From NCBI GenBank assembly GCA_930367215.1, contig OV884056.1, positions 247,841,127-247,905,126 on the forward strand: a DNA stretch of 64,000 nucleotides. Reading direction: 5' to 3'. Shown one piece after another: positions 42,029 through 54,117 of the stretch (position 1 is the first letter of the stretch; every line of letters begins with the position of its first letter). Position numbers and translations under genes: made by a program. A model generated the notes under the pieces. The model had not been told where the DNA came from. It worked only from the letters and a program-made list of their open reading frames with translations, and ran no database searches. The stretch is from Pollenia angustigena. Its lineage: Eukaryota > Arthropoda > Insecta > Diptera > Polleniidae.

Positions 42029-44257
42029 TGTAACGATTCTGTGTTTGGTGGTTCTAAGTTTGGGAACGAGGCTACCTATTAGATTCGGCTGTGCTCGTCG
42101 TATGGGGAGGGTTGTGTAATGTTCCCAATAGCAAAAGGTTAAAAAAATTTAAGAATCGAAACCGGAAACTTTACTTTAGGTAGCATGACTAAAAAAAATG
42201 ACCTACAGAGTAAGAGGGAGAAGATAGAAGAAAGAATTGAGAAGTGGTTGCTGATTGTAAGGTAGCTTGAGGTGGAATTCACTACCCTATGACTTAGCCC
42301 GCCCACCATGCTGACAGTAAGTAAATAGTTCTTTGTCAGCCCAATATGAAATAAAATAAAGAAAACGAAAACTAAATTATCCTATATACCTCCATACCCT
42401 ACTTCACCTTTCGTAATAATAACAAATTTAGAATCTCATGTAATATAACATTATAATATTTCAATTATTTTTATTTATAAAAAAAAAATTAAGTTATTAA
42501 AACAACAACAACAAAAAAAATTTGCGAATATGACCGTTAAACTAGAATAAAACTACTTAATATTAAAAGGTATCAACAATAAATCCCCATAAGTTTGGAA
42601 ATAAATATATATTTATATATTAAAATTCAATTAATAAAAATAAAGTATTTCAATTTATAGATCAATGAAGATACTTCGTTAAATTTTATGCAAAAATTGT
42701 TAGTTATGAAAAGTTAAAAAAAAAATTAACTATAAGTAACTTGGGTGTGTATGGTGTTTTAATATTCGTAATGAAAATATTCTACATTTATAAACAATAT
42801 CTAATGTTTACATATTTTACTTGCAACATTAGTTATGAAAGATTTATTTGCAACATCGGCATATTTAGGATTCATAATTAAACATTGGAAGCTCTAGAAG
42901 CAATGGTGTACTTTAGCAACATCCAATGTTTTTGGTATTTAGTTTAATTTTCAAAAAAAATTACATGTCGATTAAATATACATATATATATTACTAATAA
43001 GAAGAGTATAAGAGAGTGTTTCGAGTTATGACAGAAATAAAAAATATACCAATAACAATCAACTTACTTATTAAGATTCCATTGCAGTCGTCAGGCGCCA
43101 GATGACAGATGAAATGTTGATCAGTAGGTTTATCGACGTATATATACAAGCAGAGAGTGTATCTGCGGTTTAAACTATACTGAGATTGTATTTGGTCATA
43201 GCCAAATCACAGATACACCATGCTTAAATGTTTTTGATTAAATAAAAAAAAATTCTATATGTTTTTCTAGACGAGCCTGTTATGGGTGAGTATTTCAAAT
43301 AGTCTCAAATGTGTGTGTGATGTCTAGGTAAAGTTGTTTTATCACAACTAACAAAAAAAATTTAATTTAATTTATTTAAGTTTAGGTAATATAGAATCTA
43401 AATATAACGATATTTTCTTTTTCCTCCGTTTAATTTTTGTTCCAAAATTGGAATGTAAGTTAAATTGACGTTTAGTTTAGGCTATTTATAGCCACAATTT
43501 GAGAAGAATTTAACGCAATTGGTTTGTAAATTGTATCAACAATTACGGTGTCATATTCCAGAGACTTATTTGATTAAAAGAGAAAACCTTTGCCTCCTCT
43601 GGTCACCCTACTGAACAAAAAAGGGTGCCAGAGATAGTTCTAACTATAGTTAAGTTTGTCTCTCAGCACTTATAAAAAGGGTTGAAATAAACCACAAGTG
43701 GGATGTTTTCCCTTATGAGCGTAGACACTTGAAATTTTCCTCACACACTGGTTTAATTGAATCGCTAGGTTTTTATATGTAAGTGGTGATGATTATAAAA
43801 ATATTCCTTTTATAGAAGCCAATTTTCCCCTGTTAATCCCCACTTTATCGTTCTTGCAATTGTGGGTAATTGAATCTTTACTCCTCTTTACTTCTCTAAA
43901 TGTCGAAATCCTCGTCAACGATTGAATTCCAAAATAGAATTTCCCCGGTAAATTTAAGGACTGAATATTTTCCAAATAAACTTTCAAATGTTCGCAATTT
44001 ATTAAAATTAACTGAATTTATTTTTTTTTTTTTCCTATATTTTCGACCGACTCGTTTAGAAATAATTTTTCAAATAATAAAATTTTCAACATATTAAAAA
44101 AAATATAAAATTGAAAAATCAAAGCCTATCACTATTAAAATTTTCAAATAGGAAAATGAATAAGAATTTTCCTACACATGAAACGAAATATTAGTAAAAT
44201 GATATCAAAATGTACCAGAACTTTCGTAAATTATTACCAAAACACGTCGCCATCACA
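42029..44257 (-). repeat. 3' LTR (2229 bp)
   Basis: On the plus strand it runs TGTAACGATTCTGTG ... CCATCACA, i.e. TG...CA ends in either sense. Nearly identical to 49638-51865. It is unusually long for a fly gypsy-type element. Its 64-codon minus ORF (43793-43987) is exactly repeated in the other LTR (51402-51596) and has no recognised function. Confidence 0.93.
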
Positions 44258-44321
44258 AAACAGATGAAATACTGAGGACACTGTAGAATTTCATCTGAAA
44301 CAAGGTGACTATTTTTACATA

Positions 44322-47300
44322 CTATGTCCAAATGTCCTTCATATGATAAACCCCTACATGTTTGCCGTTACTGTCCTCGAGCTCGTAATTTACGTTACCA
44401 ATCCTCCGTTTTACAATAGCCTTAACACATGTCGGAGCAAGCTTGGCATTGAAATTACCCGCCAGTGAGCTTTGTACGAAATTTCGCCGAAAAACAGTTT
44501 GACCAATATTGAATTCAAATTGTAGGTCCGAACATTACGTTCATACGCGTCTTTTATCTTTGTCCGTATAGAGTCACGTAAAAGTGTAAAATTGTCCTGT
44601 CTTTCTAATTGTGTATCTGTCTCCGCCAACAGTTTGAGATTACGTAAAATTTGATAGTCCTGTCCATGTGTAATCATAGTCTGTCCGAACACTAAGTTAT
44701 AAGGGGTCCGTCCGGTGGTCTGATGAACGCAGCTACGAATAGCACAATTGACACTAGGAAGATATTCATTCCATTGTCGTTGGTCATTTCGAATGTAAGA
44801 GCGTAGAGCCTCATTTATGGAGCGGTTTACCCTCTCACTTGCGTTGGACTGTGGGCTATGTACAGCGGTGAATTGGTGTTGAATTCCAAATTTGTCGACT
44901 ATCTTTTTGAATTCATTTGACTTGAATTGGCTTCCATTATCTGAAACAATAATCTCCGGAACACCAAAACACGTAAATACTTCGTTCAGAAGATAATCGA
45001 CTATCGGCTTGGTTACAAATTTCTTTAAGGGCTTCAAAAACGTAAATTTCGTGAAGTGGTCAAGAATTATTAAAATACCTATATTTCCGGATTTAGTACG
45101 TGGGAACGGTCCTATAAGGTCCATATAAAGACGTTGGGATGGCCGTTCGGTTTCAACCATCTGGCCCATAGGTGGTTTAAGACATGATGTTGGTGCTTTG
45201 GATGTTTTGCACAATTCGCAGTTGAGGACGTACTCCTTGACGTCGGAAACTAATTTTGGCCAAAAGAAGAATGTTCTGATTCTGTGCACGGTTTTGGCTA
45301 TACCTCCATGTCCTGCGTGTGGTATGTCATGAGCAGCGTAAATGACATCTTTGCGCAGCTCATCAGGCACATACAATTTCCATGAATCCGACTCATCGAA
45401 GTTGCCAGAAGTGAAACCTGTCCTCTTATAGATATACTTGTCCACTACTCGGTAGTCGGGAGTATCAAGCTTTGAAAATTCCAACCTTAAACGGCAATAC
45501 TCTTGGCTATTAAAGGCTGTAGATTGCAAATCTACAGATGGCAAAGTTTCTATATCCAAAGCAGCTATGTCACTGTCTTCTTCGAATGCTCGGGATAACG
45601 CATCCGGCACAACATTTTCGCTCCCTTTTCGGTGTTCGATTGTAAAATCAAAACCTTGTAGCTTAAGCGCCCACCTGGCCAAACGTCCGGCAAGGTCCTT
45701 CTGTCGCATAAGCCATTTGAGGCTGGCGTGGTCAGTTATGACCTTGAACTCGTGACCCTCAATATAAGCCCGAAACTTCTTAATGGCAAGAATAACAGCC
45801 AAACACTCAAGCTCCGTGATGGAATAATTCCTTTGGGCTTTATTAAGTTTTTGAGACATGAACGCAATTGGCCGTTCGATGCCATCGTCGTCGACCTGTG
45901 CCAACACGGCGCCGATACCATAAGTACTTGCGTCGCATTGAACTACAAACGGTTTTTCGAAATCGGCGTGTACCAAAACGGGAGCTGACGTTAATTTAGT
46001 TTTGACGCTGTCAAAGGACTTCTGAGCGTCGACTGTCCATACAAAGGTTTTACGTTTCGACAAGAGCTCAGTCATTGGAAAAGTCACAGTTGCGTAATCG
46101 TCAATGAAACGACGATACCAGCCCGCCATACCAAGAAATTGGCGTAGCTGGCGCACTGTTTTAGGAACCGGAAACTCAGAAATGGCCTTCACCTTTCCCG
46201 GATCAACTCTTAATGATCCTTCCCCTACAATGTATCCCAGATACTGAACCTTGCGTAAACAAAATGAGCTCTTCTTAACATTGATAGTTAAGTTGGCTCG
46301 GCGAAGTTGTGTGGCCACCTCCTGCAAGTGTGTCATGTGTTCGTCAAAGTCTTTCGAAATAATTAATAAATCGTCCAAGTACACAAAAACATTTGTTTTA
46401 AGGTTATACGGAATGATACGGTCCATTAGTCTGCACATTGTTTGTGGTGCGTTACACAATCCAAACGGCATTCTTGTGAATTGGTACAATGGCCGATTAG
46501 GGATTGTGAATGCAGTCTTCTGTCGAGATTCTTCATCCAATTTAATTTGCCAAAAGGCATCCTTGAGATCCACTTTTGAAATATAATAAATTGGAGGAAG
46601 TCTCGAAATAAGTCCGTCTATGTTCGGTATTGGGTAAGAGTCTTTTATAGTCACAGTATTCAATTTACGACTGTCTAAGCAAAACCTCACTTTCCCAGGT
46701 TTAACAATCAAAACCCCTGGAGATGACCAAGGTGATGTTGGGCATTCTTCAATAACACCTAATTGCAGCATCCTGTCCACTTCACCACATAAAAGTTTTT
46801 CCCTGGCTGGTGAAATAGGGTAGTACCTTTGTTTGATAGGGGAGGAATTGCCAGTATCGATTTTGTGTTCTAGCAATGTAGTGCATCCTAAACCGTCACG
46901 GTCAGAATTTGGGTAATAATCAATTACTTTTTGTAATTGTTGCCTCTGGGATAGAGATAACGGTATTTCATCCGAATCTACGTCGGAAACTATCCCACTG
47001 ATGGTTATCATGGGAACGATTTGGATCCCAAATTTCTCCCAGAAGTCCATCCCACATATCACGTCCTGGGTAATAGAAGGTATTACCAAGAAATCAATTG
47101 ATTTCTGTTGACCACTGTAAGTTATATCTAACGTCACAGTACCTAAAACTTGCTGACGTTGTCCGTCTGCTGTTTTGACGTTACCCAAACCACGTCTGAA
47201 ATGGTGAAAATTTAATATTTCCGTCCCAAGCTCACCACCAATTACATTTACATTTGCGCCACTGTCCATTAAAGCCAAATAATTTTTATTTAGAATATTC

Positions 47301-47752
47301 AATCTAATGTAGGGTCTATTATCGTCTTCTATATTTATTAAAGAAGAAACAACATACGTTCGAAAATGTTTTCTACGCTCATAAAATTGACGTATCCTTC
47401 TAGAGGATCGGGTTGGCTTAGGTTTTATATTTGGTTCGCAGAAGATTCTTGCTCTAATACGATTATATTCCCCAAGGCGAATGTGGTAAGGTCGTTGCAG
47501 AGGGTGTAATTTCTGTAAATCAGATTTATTTTCAGTATTGTCAAGTACATGTCGAAAGTCAGGTAAATTGGAACGTCCCGGTTTTACGTCCGAAGAAATG
47601 TCGCGAGTTATATCTTTTCCGGATGTCCGTCCTTCGTCGCACGAACATCCCTTTTCACGTTTCCCCGCTTTGATAGACAATTGAGACAGTTGGGCTTGTA
47701 AATATTCTTGGCCCCACAACCGTAACAAAATACTGTCCTCGGTTCCAAACAA
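44322..47752 (-). CDS. pol: Pol polyprotein: protease, reverse transcriptase, RNase H, integrase
   Basis: The open frame runs 47752-44411 (1113 codons) in the -1 frame relative to gag, overlapping it by about 145 nt, so it is probably made by -1 frameshifting; the codon at 47752 is TTG and unlikely to be a start. Protease active site 'LMDSGANVN' at residues 162-170. RT with 'VDLKDAFWQIKLDEES' and catalytic 'YLDD' at 458-461. RNase H with 'QCDASTYGIGAVL' near 605-617. Integrase HHCC finger at about 808-848, then Asp 878, Asp 938 and Glu 973 in DDE order. At about 44520 one base appears to be missing: the frame ends early at 44411, while another frame keeps the expected C-terminal integrase sequence to a stop at 44322-44324. 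No chromodomain seen. Confidence 0.9.
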
Positions 47753-48843
47753 TCAATGAAACTGTGACCAACGTTGTCGCAATTCCAACATTTTCCCGAC
47801 TTAATCCCACAACAAATTCCCGAATCGTTCTCGTCCATTTCGTCGGTTATTTGAGTGTCAGTTTCTACAATTTCGGACAACTGTTTTTGAATTGAACGTT
47901 TGTGCGAACTCGAAGAAAAATCCTTCATAAATTTTTCGTACCTTCGTACGGCACGTCTCAATTGGGGTAAACGAGTAATCTCGAGATGTAAGATCTCGTG
48001 TCTTACCTCGGGTCTTAAATTGCGTTGGATCGTCTCGCATAAATCATTTTCGGTAAATGGGGTTCTCAATCTGTCACAAAGTGTTATAATTGCGTCATAA
48101 AATTCATCGAAGGTCTCGTTCGGTCTTTGTTTACGTCGTAAAATGGTGTCCTTAATGTCAAAGTCTGTTGTAAAGTCTTTATATTGACGCTTCAAAGCGT
48201 CACATAAGTCGTCCCAGTCCATGAATTCTGTTGTCCTGTGGTACCGCCAATACCATTTAAGGGCTTTACCCTCGAAAAGTAAATGAGCATGCTCACATAG
48301 TAAATCAAAATCCCCCCTAAGATTGGATCTTGTGAGGGTATTGACTCTGTAAATGAATTCCTCGATACTGATTTCCGAGGAATCACCCGTGAACCGAATT
48401 CTCCAATTACGAATTATGTTGAGAATTCGTTCTGAATTTGAACCGAAGTCCCTGGTACCACGATCATCACGTCCTTGTCTAGAAGTTACGCTTCTATTAT
48501 CCTCATCAACAGAATTTGTGTCCATTCGTCTTGTCATATTTTGTAATCTGTCCTGTCTATCCGGTATCCGACCCGACGAGTCGACATTCCGCATGCTATT
48601 AGCAATCATGTCCGCTATTTCGTTCCTAAACCCGCTCATTGTCTCATGGACAATTTGTCGAACACGGGCATCATTCGCAGATTCCTGTTCGACTGCTTCC
48701 CGACGAGCTTGTTGACGGGTCCAAGGTCGATTTGTAAGTCTAGATGCGTCACCGCCGGCGGCTTCATCTAACGTCATGGTTCTGTTGGCCGTCTCCTGTC
48801 CCACATTCGTAGGAATGTCTTCACAGCTACGAACCACAAACAT
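47608..48843 (-). CDS. gag: Gag polyprotein with zinc-knuckle region
   Basis: 411 codons from an ATG at 48843. The N-terminal 140 residues are charged and low in order; the middle (about 145-310) is a retrotransposon Gag/capsid-type helical domain ('WRIRFTGDSSEISIEEFIYR', 'LLFEGKALKWYWRYHR', 'TILRRKQRPNETFDEFYDAI'). Near residue 355 there is a CCHC knuckle, 'CWNCDNVGHSFIDC' (C-x2-C-x4-H-x4-C), followed by a second, irregular Cys cluster ('FCYGCGAKNIYKPNCLNC'). The C-terminus is basic. It forms the particle and packages element RNA. The frame is intact. Confidence 0.88.
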   Translation of the reverse strand: MFVVRSCEDIPTNVGQETANRTMTLDEAAGGDASRLTNRPWTRQQARREAVEQESANDARVRQIVHETMSGFRNEIADMIANSMRNVDSSGRIPDRQDRLQNMTRRMDTNSVDEDNRSVTSRQGRDDRGTRDFGSNSERILNIIRNWRIRFTGDSSEISIEEFIYRVNTLTRSNLRGDFDLLCEHAHLLFEGKALKWYWRYHRTTEFMDWDDLCDALKRQYKDFTTDFDIKDTILRRKQRPNETFDEFYDAIITLCDRLRTPFTENDLCETIQRNLRPEVRHEILHLEITRLPQLRRAVRRYEKFMKDFSSSSHKRSIQKQLSEIVETDTQITDEMDENDSGICCGIKSGKCWNCDNVGHSFIDCLEPRTVFCYGCGAKNIYKPNCLNCLSKRGNVKRDVRATKDGHPEKI

Positions 48844-49610
48844 AGTTACAAGTCAAGGGTAAATTTAACAGTAAAGTCAATAAATTGGAAACAAGTAAAA
48901 AAAAACCTGACTGAAATATTCAGTAAATTTTCAAAAACACTAGTTATTACGATATATAAATTTACTACTACTCGGTGAAGTAAAATGGGTAGAACATATG
49001 CAGCTAACATTAAATAAAATAAAAGAAATAAATAATCTACGCAATCATCAACATAACCACTGAATAAAAGTAAAGTTGTTTGTTGCTCACTTTAAATGGA
49101 AACTTTTGACAGAAGCCAAAAGAATGAAGTCCAAGATTAAAGTGAGACAACGGTTTGAAATGAGGGAGTGATTATCCGGTGCGGGAAAGTAACAATCTAT
49201 CATCATTAACTTTTACGTCCACACATCCGGAAAAATCAAACAAGAAAACTAAATTTTGAAGCAAGAGAAAAGTTACTAAACGAAAAGTTCAAAGACTAGA
49301 AAGAGAAAGAGAGGAAGGAATGAGTCGAACGAGTATTGTACCGAAACCGTCCAATACAACATCTCTAGTTCGAACCCAAACCCTGATAACTGAAGTCCTA
49401 TCAAATGAAAACCGGGAATTGGTTATTATATTAATAATGACCAATTAAGTCCTCAGATCCAAGTAATAAAACAAAAGCTAAAAATAAACGGAAAATGAAA
49501 AGAAAAGAGAAATGAAAAACTAAGCAAATCACCACCCCAAAAAGGATTCAAAGAGACCTCAGCATCTAGATGACAATTGCACTAAAAATCTAAAACTTAC
49601 GAAAGCTGAG
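48844..49610 (-). other. Leader between primer site and gag
   Basis: About 770 nt, AG-rich in the plus reading, with no long ORF. It probably holds the untranslated leader and packaging region of the LTR element. Confidence 0.5.
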
Positions 49611-49628
49611 GCCCCACGTTGGGCGCCA
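49611..49628 (-). other. Primer-binding site for tRNA-Lys(CUU)
   Basis: The plus strand reads GCCCCACGTTGGGCGCCA, the 3' end of insect tRNA-Lys(CUU) including the CCA tail as I recall it; the minus (sense) strand is therefore complementary to the tRNA over 18 nt. It lies 9 nt inside the 5' LTR. Confidence 0.85.
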
Positions 49629-49637
49629 AAAATCTCC

Positions 49638-51865
49638 TGTAACGATTCTGTGTTTGGTGGTTCTAAGTTTGGGAACGAGGCTACCTATTAGATTCGGCTG
49701 TGCTCGTCGTATGGGGAGGGTTGTGTAATGTTCCCAATAGCAAAAGGTTAAAAAAATTTAAGAATCGAAACCGGAAACTTTACTTTAGGTAGCATGACTA
49801 AAAAAAATGACCTACAGAGTAAGAGGGAGAAGATAGAAGAAAGAATTGAGAAGTGGTTGCTGATTGTAAGGTAGCTTGAGGTGGAATTCACTACCCTATG
49901 ACTTAGCCCGCCCACCATGCTGACAGTAAGTAAATAGTTCTTTGTCAGCCCAATATGAAATAAAATAAAGAAAACGAAAACTAAATTATCCTATATACCT
50001 CCATACCCTACTTCACCTTTCGTAATAATAACAAATTTAGAATCTCATGTAATATAACATTATAATATTTCAATTATTTTTATTTATAAAAAAAAAATTA
50101 AGTTATTAAAACAACAACAACAAAAAAAATTTGCGAATATGACCGTTAAACTAGAATAAAACTACTTAATATTAAAAGGTATCAACAATAAATCCCCATA
50201 AGTTTGAAAATAAATATATATTTATATATTAAAATTCAATTAATAAAAATAAAGTATTTCAATTTATAGATCAATGAAGATACTTCGTTAAATTTTATGC
50301 AAAAATTGTTAGTTATGAAAAGTTAAAAAAAAAATTAACTATAAGTAACTTGGGTGTGTATGGTGTTTTAATATTCGTAATGAAAATATTCTACATTTAT
50401 AAACAATATCTAATGTTTACATATTTTACTTGCAACATTAGTTATGAAAGATTTATTTGCAACATCGGCATATTTAGGATTCATAATTAAACATTGGAAG
50501 CTCTAGAAGCAATGGTGTACTTTAGCAACATCCAATGTTTTTGGTATTTAGTTTAATTTTCAAAAAAAATTACATGTCGATTAAATATACATATATATAT
50601 TACTAATAAGAAGAGTATAAGAGAGTGTTTCGAGTTATGACAGAAATAAAAAATATACCAATAACAATCAACTTACTTATTAAGATTCCATTGCAGTCGT
50701 CAGGCGCCAGATGACAGACGAAATGTTGATCAGTAGGTTTATCGACGTATATATACAAGCAGAGAGTGTATCTGCGGTTTAAACTATACTGAGATTGTAT
50801 GTGGTCATAGCCAAATCACAGATACACCATGCTTAAATGTTTTTGATTAAATAAAAAAAAATTCTATATGTTTTTCTAGACGAGCCTGTTATGGGTGAGT
50901 ATTTCAAATAGTCTCAAATGTGTGTGTGATGTCTAGGTAAAGTTGTTTTATCACAACTAACAAAAAAAATTTAATTTAATTTATTTAAGTTTAGGTAATA
51001 TAGAATCTAAATATAACGATATTTTCTTTTTCCTCCGTTTAATTTTTGTTCCAAAATTGGAATGTAAGTTAAATTGACGTTTAGTTTAGGCTATTTATAG
51101 CCACAATTTGAGAAGAATTTAACGCAATTGGTTTGTAAATTGTATCAACAATTACGGTGTCATATTCCAGAGACTTATTTGATTAAAAGAGAAAACCTTT
51201 GCCTCCTCTGGTCACCCTACTGAACAAAAAAGGGTGCCAGAGATAGTTCTAACTATAGTTAAGTTTGTCTCTCAGCACTTATAAAAAGGGTTGAAATAAA
51301 CCACAAGTGGGATGTTTTCCCTTATGAGCGTAGACACTTGAAATTTTCCTCACACACTGGTTTAATTGAATCGCTAGGTTTTTATATGTAAGTGGTGATG
51401 ATTATAAAAATATTCCTTTTATAGAAGCCAATTTTCCCCTGTTAATCCCCACTTTATCGTTCTTGCAATTGTGGGTAATTGAATCTTTACTCCTCTTTAC
51501 TTCTCTAAATGTCGAAATCCTCGTCAACGATTGAATTCCAAAATAGAATTTCCCCGGTAAATTTAAGGACTGAATATTTTCCAAATAAACTTTCAAATGT
51601 TCGCAATTTATTAAAATTAACTGAATTTATTTTTTTTTTTTCCTATATTTTCGACCGACTCGTTTAGAAATAATTTTTCAAATAATAAAATTTTCAACAT
51701 ATTAAAAAAAATATAAAATTGAAAAATCAAAGCCTATCACTATTAAAATTTTCAAATAGGAAAATGAATAAGAATTTTCCTACACATGAAACGAAATATT
51801 AGTAAAATGATATCAAAATGTACCAGAACTTTCGTAAATTATTACCAAAACACGTCGCCATCACA
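49638..51865 (-). repeat. 5' LTR (2228 bp)
   Basis: Same limits (TGTAACG ... ATCACA on plus) as the 3' LTR. Differences noted by eye against 42029-44257 are: G/A near 50204, T/C near 50719, T/G near 50798, and a T-run one base shorter near 51635. In the sense direction a TATATATA-containing block (plus 50747-50755) could serve as promoter; this is inferred only. Confidence 0.9.
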
Positions 51866-52507
51866 AATGTAAGCAAAAGAAGTTTTATAAAAAACCCGAC
51901 AATTAAAACTAAAAACTAAGAAGAAATTGAATTTACCAAACTAATAACTGTGTAATAAACAAGTTTTTTAATTTACAACACTTGTTAAGTTTCACTTTAA
52001 TTAATAATTTTTTAATTTACCCCGAGAATTCAATTTTGCGTACACATATGCTAAAATTCTTTTGCTTTGTTATTTCAATCGTTTACACACCGATCAGCTG
52101 TTTTCTTGCAAAATTTCACTGTCTGCGTACTTTTTGAGATTTTTTTAGCCGATAGAGTAATATTGGTCTTACTCTCCCAAAAAAATTTACTGAGTATTTG
52201 CTACTGGAAAAGTACCCAGACAGACCTACTGTGAGCAAAATCAAAACAAATAATAATTCACATACATACATATGTATGAGTACACACATACACTTCAACA
52301 CCATAATACACGTACGTTTACGTATTTTTAGTAACTACCAACCAGGGTTGATAAAGTTGGTACAATTGTACTTTTTTCGGTACAATTCAAAACTAAAAAG
52401 TACGCTGGTACCCCCGTGACTCATTTGGTACTGTTTCCAAATTTTTCAAACCTACATATTTAAATTTGATAAAAATGCCAACTCGTATTTACTGTCCAAT
52501 GAATATA

Positions 52508-52677
52508 AGCGGAGTTTAGTGTCTGGTGCAAATAGTCTTGCGAAAATGCAAAATGTCGTAGCTTTTTTAAGAAATCTAAAGGAAAATCTATTTTTGTTGT
52601 TGGATTTAACAAAACAGCTGTGATATTTTGCATTTGCTATTTTGCAAGACCATTTGCACCAAACCCTGAACTCCGCT
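52508..52677. mobile_element. MITE with TIR AGCGGAGTT, 170 bp
   Basis: AGCGGAGTTTAGTGTCTGGT (left) is mirrored by ACCAAACCCTGAACTCCGCT (right), and the next 30 bp are also inverted ('GCAAAATGTCGTAG' and 'GTGATATTTTGC'). A half copy lies at 20-165 and a longer relative at 53221-53641. Confidence 0.65.
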
Positions 52678-52943
52678 ATTGTGAATAGATTTTTGCACTT
52701 GTTTATTGAACGATTGTTTATGCCACATTCTAAATTTAGTATCAGCGGCAGCATATAATCGTGTATTTTCTGATGATATTGACAACTTTTTACACGCAAA
52801 GAAAAAACATGGTTGTGGTAAACATATTGTGAGAGCAACATATTATGATAAAATTCATGATTGTAGTCACCATATTAAGATTATTATTGAATCATACTAT
52901 CACTAAATATACTCATAATATTACAACATAATATATTTCCCTT

Positions 52944-53122
52944 AATCATATTATTATTCTGTTAATCATACTAAGTTAAGAAGTAATCAAATTATTGTCA
53001 TGCTTATCATAATAAGTTAAGAACTAATCATATTATTGTCATGTTAATCATAATAAGCGAAGAAGTAATCATATTATCATCATGTTAATCATAATAAATT
53101 TAGAAGCAATCATATTATGATA
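52944..53122 (+). repeat. 41-bp minisatellite, about 4.4 copies
   Basis: The unit reads TAATCATATTATTGTCATGT followed by TAATCATAATAAGTTAAGAAG with small variants (AAGCGAAGAAG, AAATTTAGAAG). It lies near the left end of the 52787-54116 element. Confidence 0.75.
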
Positions 53123-53220
53123 CAGCCCCTTTCATAACTGTCATAAAAATAAATTAAAATTTGTATGCATCGATTTTTGATTTTGTGGCTTTTTACAATT
53201 TTTCTTAATGTAAATCAAAT

Positions 53221-53641
53221 AGCGGAGTTCAATATAAGGCTTGCAAAAGAGGAAATGCCAAAGCTGTGGTTTTCATGGGCAACCGCGTATGTCCATTTTG
53301 CCGATTTTGAGATGTTGATGCCATATTGCCTAATTTTAAACGCTCTTTACATGTTTTATAAAATTTTTGAAAAAAGATGGATCAATTCCGGTTTTTTTTT
53401 AATGTCATGACAAAGTTTAAAAAGTGCAATACCTAGCCCATTTGATCTTGAATGGTTTTTCGGCTCTCCTGAAACATTTGTTTTTATACATACGCCGTTG
53501 CCCATGAAAACCACAGAAATATCGTAACACTTTAATAAAATATGACGAAATCTCTGTGTGTTTTGTTGTTTGATTTTAGAAAAAAAACTACGATATTTTG
53601 CATTTGCACTATTACATCACTAATACCGAATAAACTCCGCT
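53221..53641. mobile_element. Second MITE of the AGCGGAGTT family, 421 bp
   Basis: The left end AGCGGAGTTCAATATAAGGC and the right end (complement AGCGGAGTTTATTCGG) share the terminal 10 bases. 'CGATATTTTGCATTTGCACT' near the right end matches the copies at 52508-52677 and 20-165. It also interrupts the 81-codon frame 53165-53410, which is not supported as a gene. Confidence 0.5.
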
Positions 53642-54117
53642 AATAATTTTATTATTTCATTTCTTTTTTAACTTATTTTTTTTAAGGGAATTTATTTTTT
53701 AATTGTTTAACCGCTCACATATAAAATAAACGAAACAACTGATTCAAAATTATTTTAAAACGGCGCTAACATAATATTATTAGAGCAAAAATAGTTTGAT
53801 TGCATCTTAAACATAGTATGATAAATGTATAGAAAGTTATCATGTTATGGCTATTAGATATCATGATATGGTTGTGAGTAATATAATATGTTTTGAAAGT
53901 TATCATAATTTAGTTGTTAGAAAAATAATTATTTTTCGGTCAACAATGCTCAAATTTATAATTGCGATAAACATTGATATGTTTACAGTAACTATAATAT
54001 TGTTGATATTAAATAAAAATAACAATTATTTGTGTACGACAACAATATATTGTTACATTAAACATAGTGTTGTTGCCGTAACAATGCCCAACCATATTTT
54101 TTCTCTGCGTGTAAAAG

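Larger units (their letters stand above)
42029..51865 (-). mobile_element. Gypsy-type (Ty3/mdg4 superfamily) LTR retrotransposon, 9.8 kb
   Basis: Two LTRs of about 2.23 kb, a 4-bp target duplication AATG (42025-42028 and 51866-51869), a tRNA-Lys primer site, gag and pol in the order PR-RT-RH-IN. All reads on the minus strand. There is no env-like ORF. By eye the two LTRs differ at about three bases plus one T-run length, so the insertion is recent. It sits at the splice donor of the fragment at 41705-42026. One frameshift damages the integrase C-terminus, so this copy may be unable to move by itself. Confidence 0.93.
41465..52226. mobile_element. TA-flanked TIR element split by the LTR retrotransposon
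   Basis: GGTCTGTCTGCGTAC (41465) and its inverted partner GTACCCAGACAGACC (to 52226) match at 14 of 15 and are each flanked by TA, the target duplication of the Tc1/mariner/pogo superfamily. GTCTGCGTAC recurs subterminally at about 41520 and 52122. Without the LTR element only about 0.93 kb remains, holding a two-exon fragment. It is probably a deletion derivative. Confidence 0.55.
52787..54116. mobile_element. TIR element with ends TTTTACACGCAAAGAAAAAA, 1.3 kb
   Basis: TTTTACACGCAAAGAAAAAA followed by CATGGTTG (left) is mirrored by CAACCATATTTTTTCTCTGC followed by GTGTAAAA (right). Near-end DNA on both sides is rich in ATCATA/TATGAT. It contains a 41-bp minisatellite and a nested MITE (53221-53641). 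No transposase. Confidence 0.6.

Noticed and set aside
41829..42119. 96-codon plus ORF taken as one gene
   Set aside because: Its last 30 codons are LTR sequence; the natural end is the splice donor at 42026.
43793..43987. 64-codon minus ORF, exactly repeated at 51402-51596
   Set aside because: Conserved only because it lies in both nearly identical LTRs; no motif.
44258..44411. Possible env-like third ORF of the LTR element
   Set aside because: Only the out-of-frame integrase tail and about 65 nt of non-coding DNA lie between pol and the 3' LTR.
52452..52841. 129-codon minus ORF
   Set aside because: Overlaps the AGCGGAGTT MITE and the start of another TIR element; no hAT or other domain.
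52944..53122. CRISPR-like array
   Set aside because: The units are contiguous 41-bp tandem repeats without distinct spacers, in an insect MITE; it is a minisatellite.
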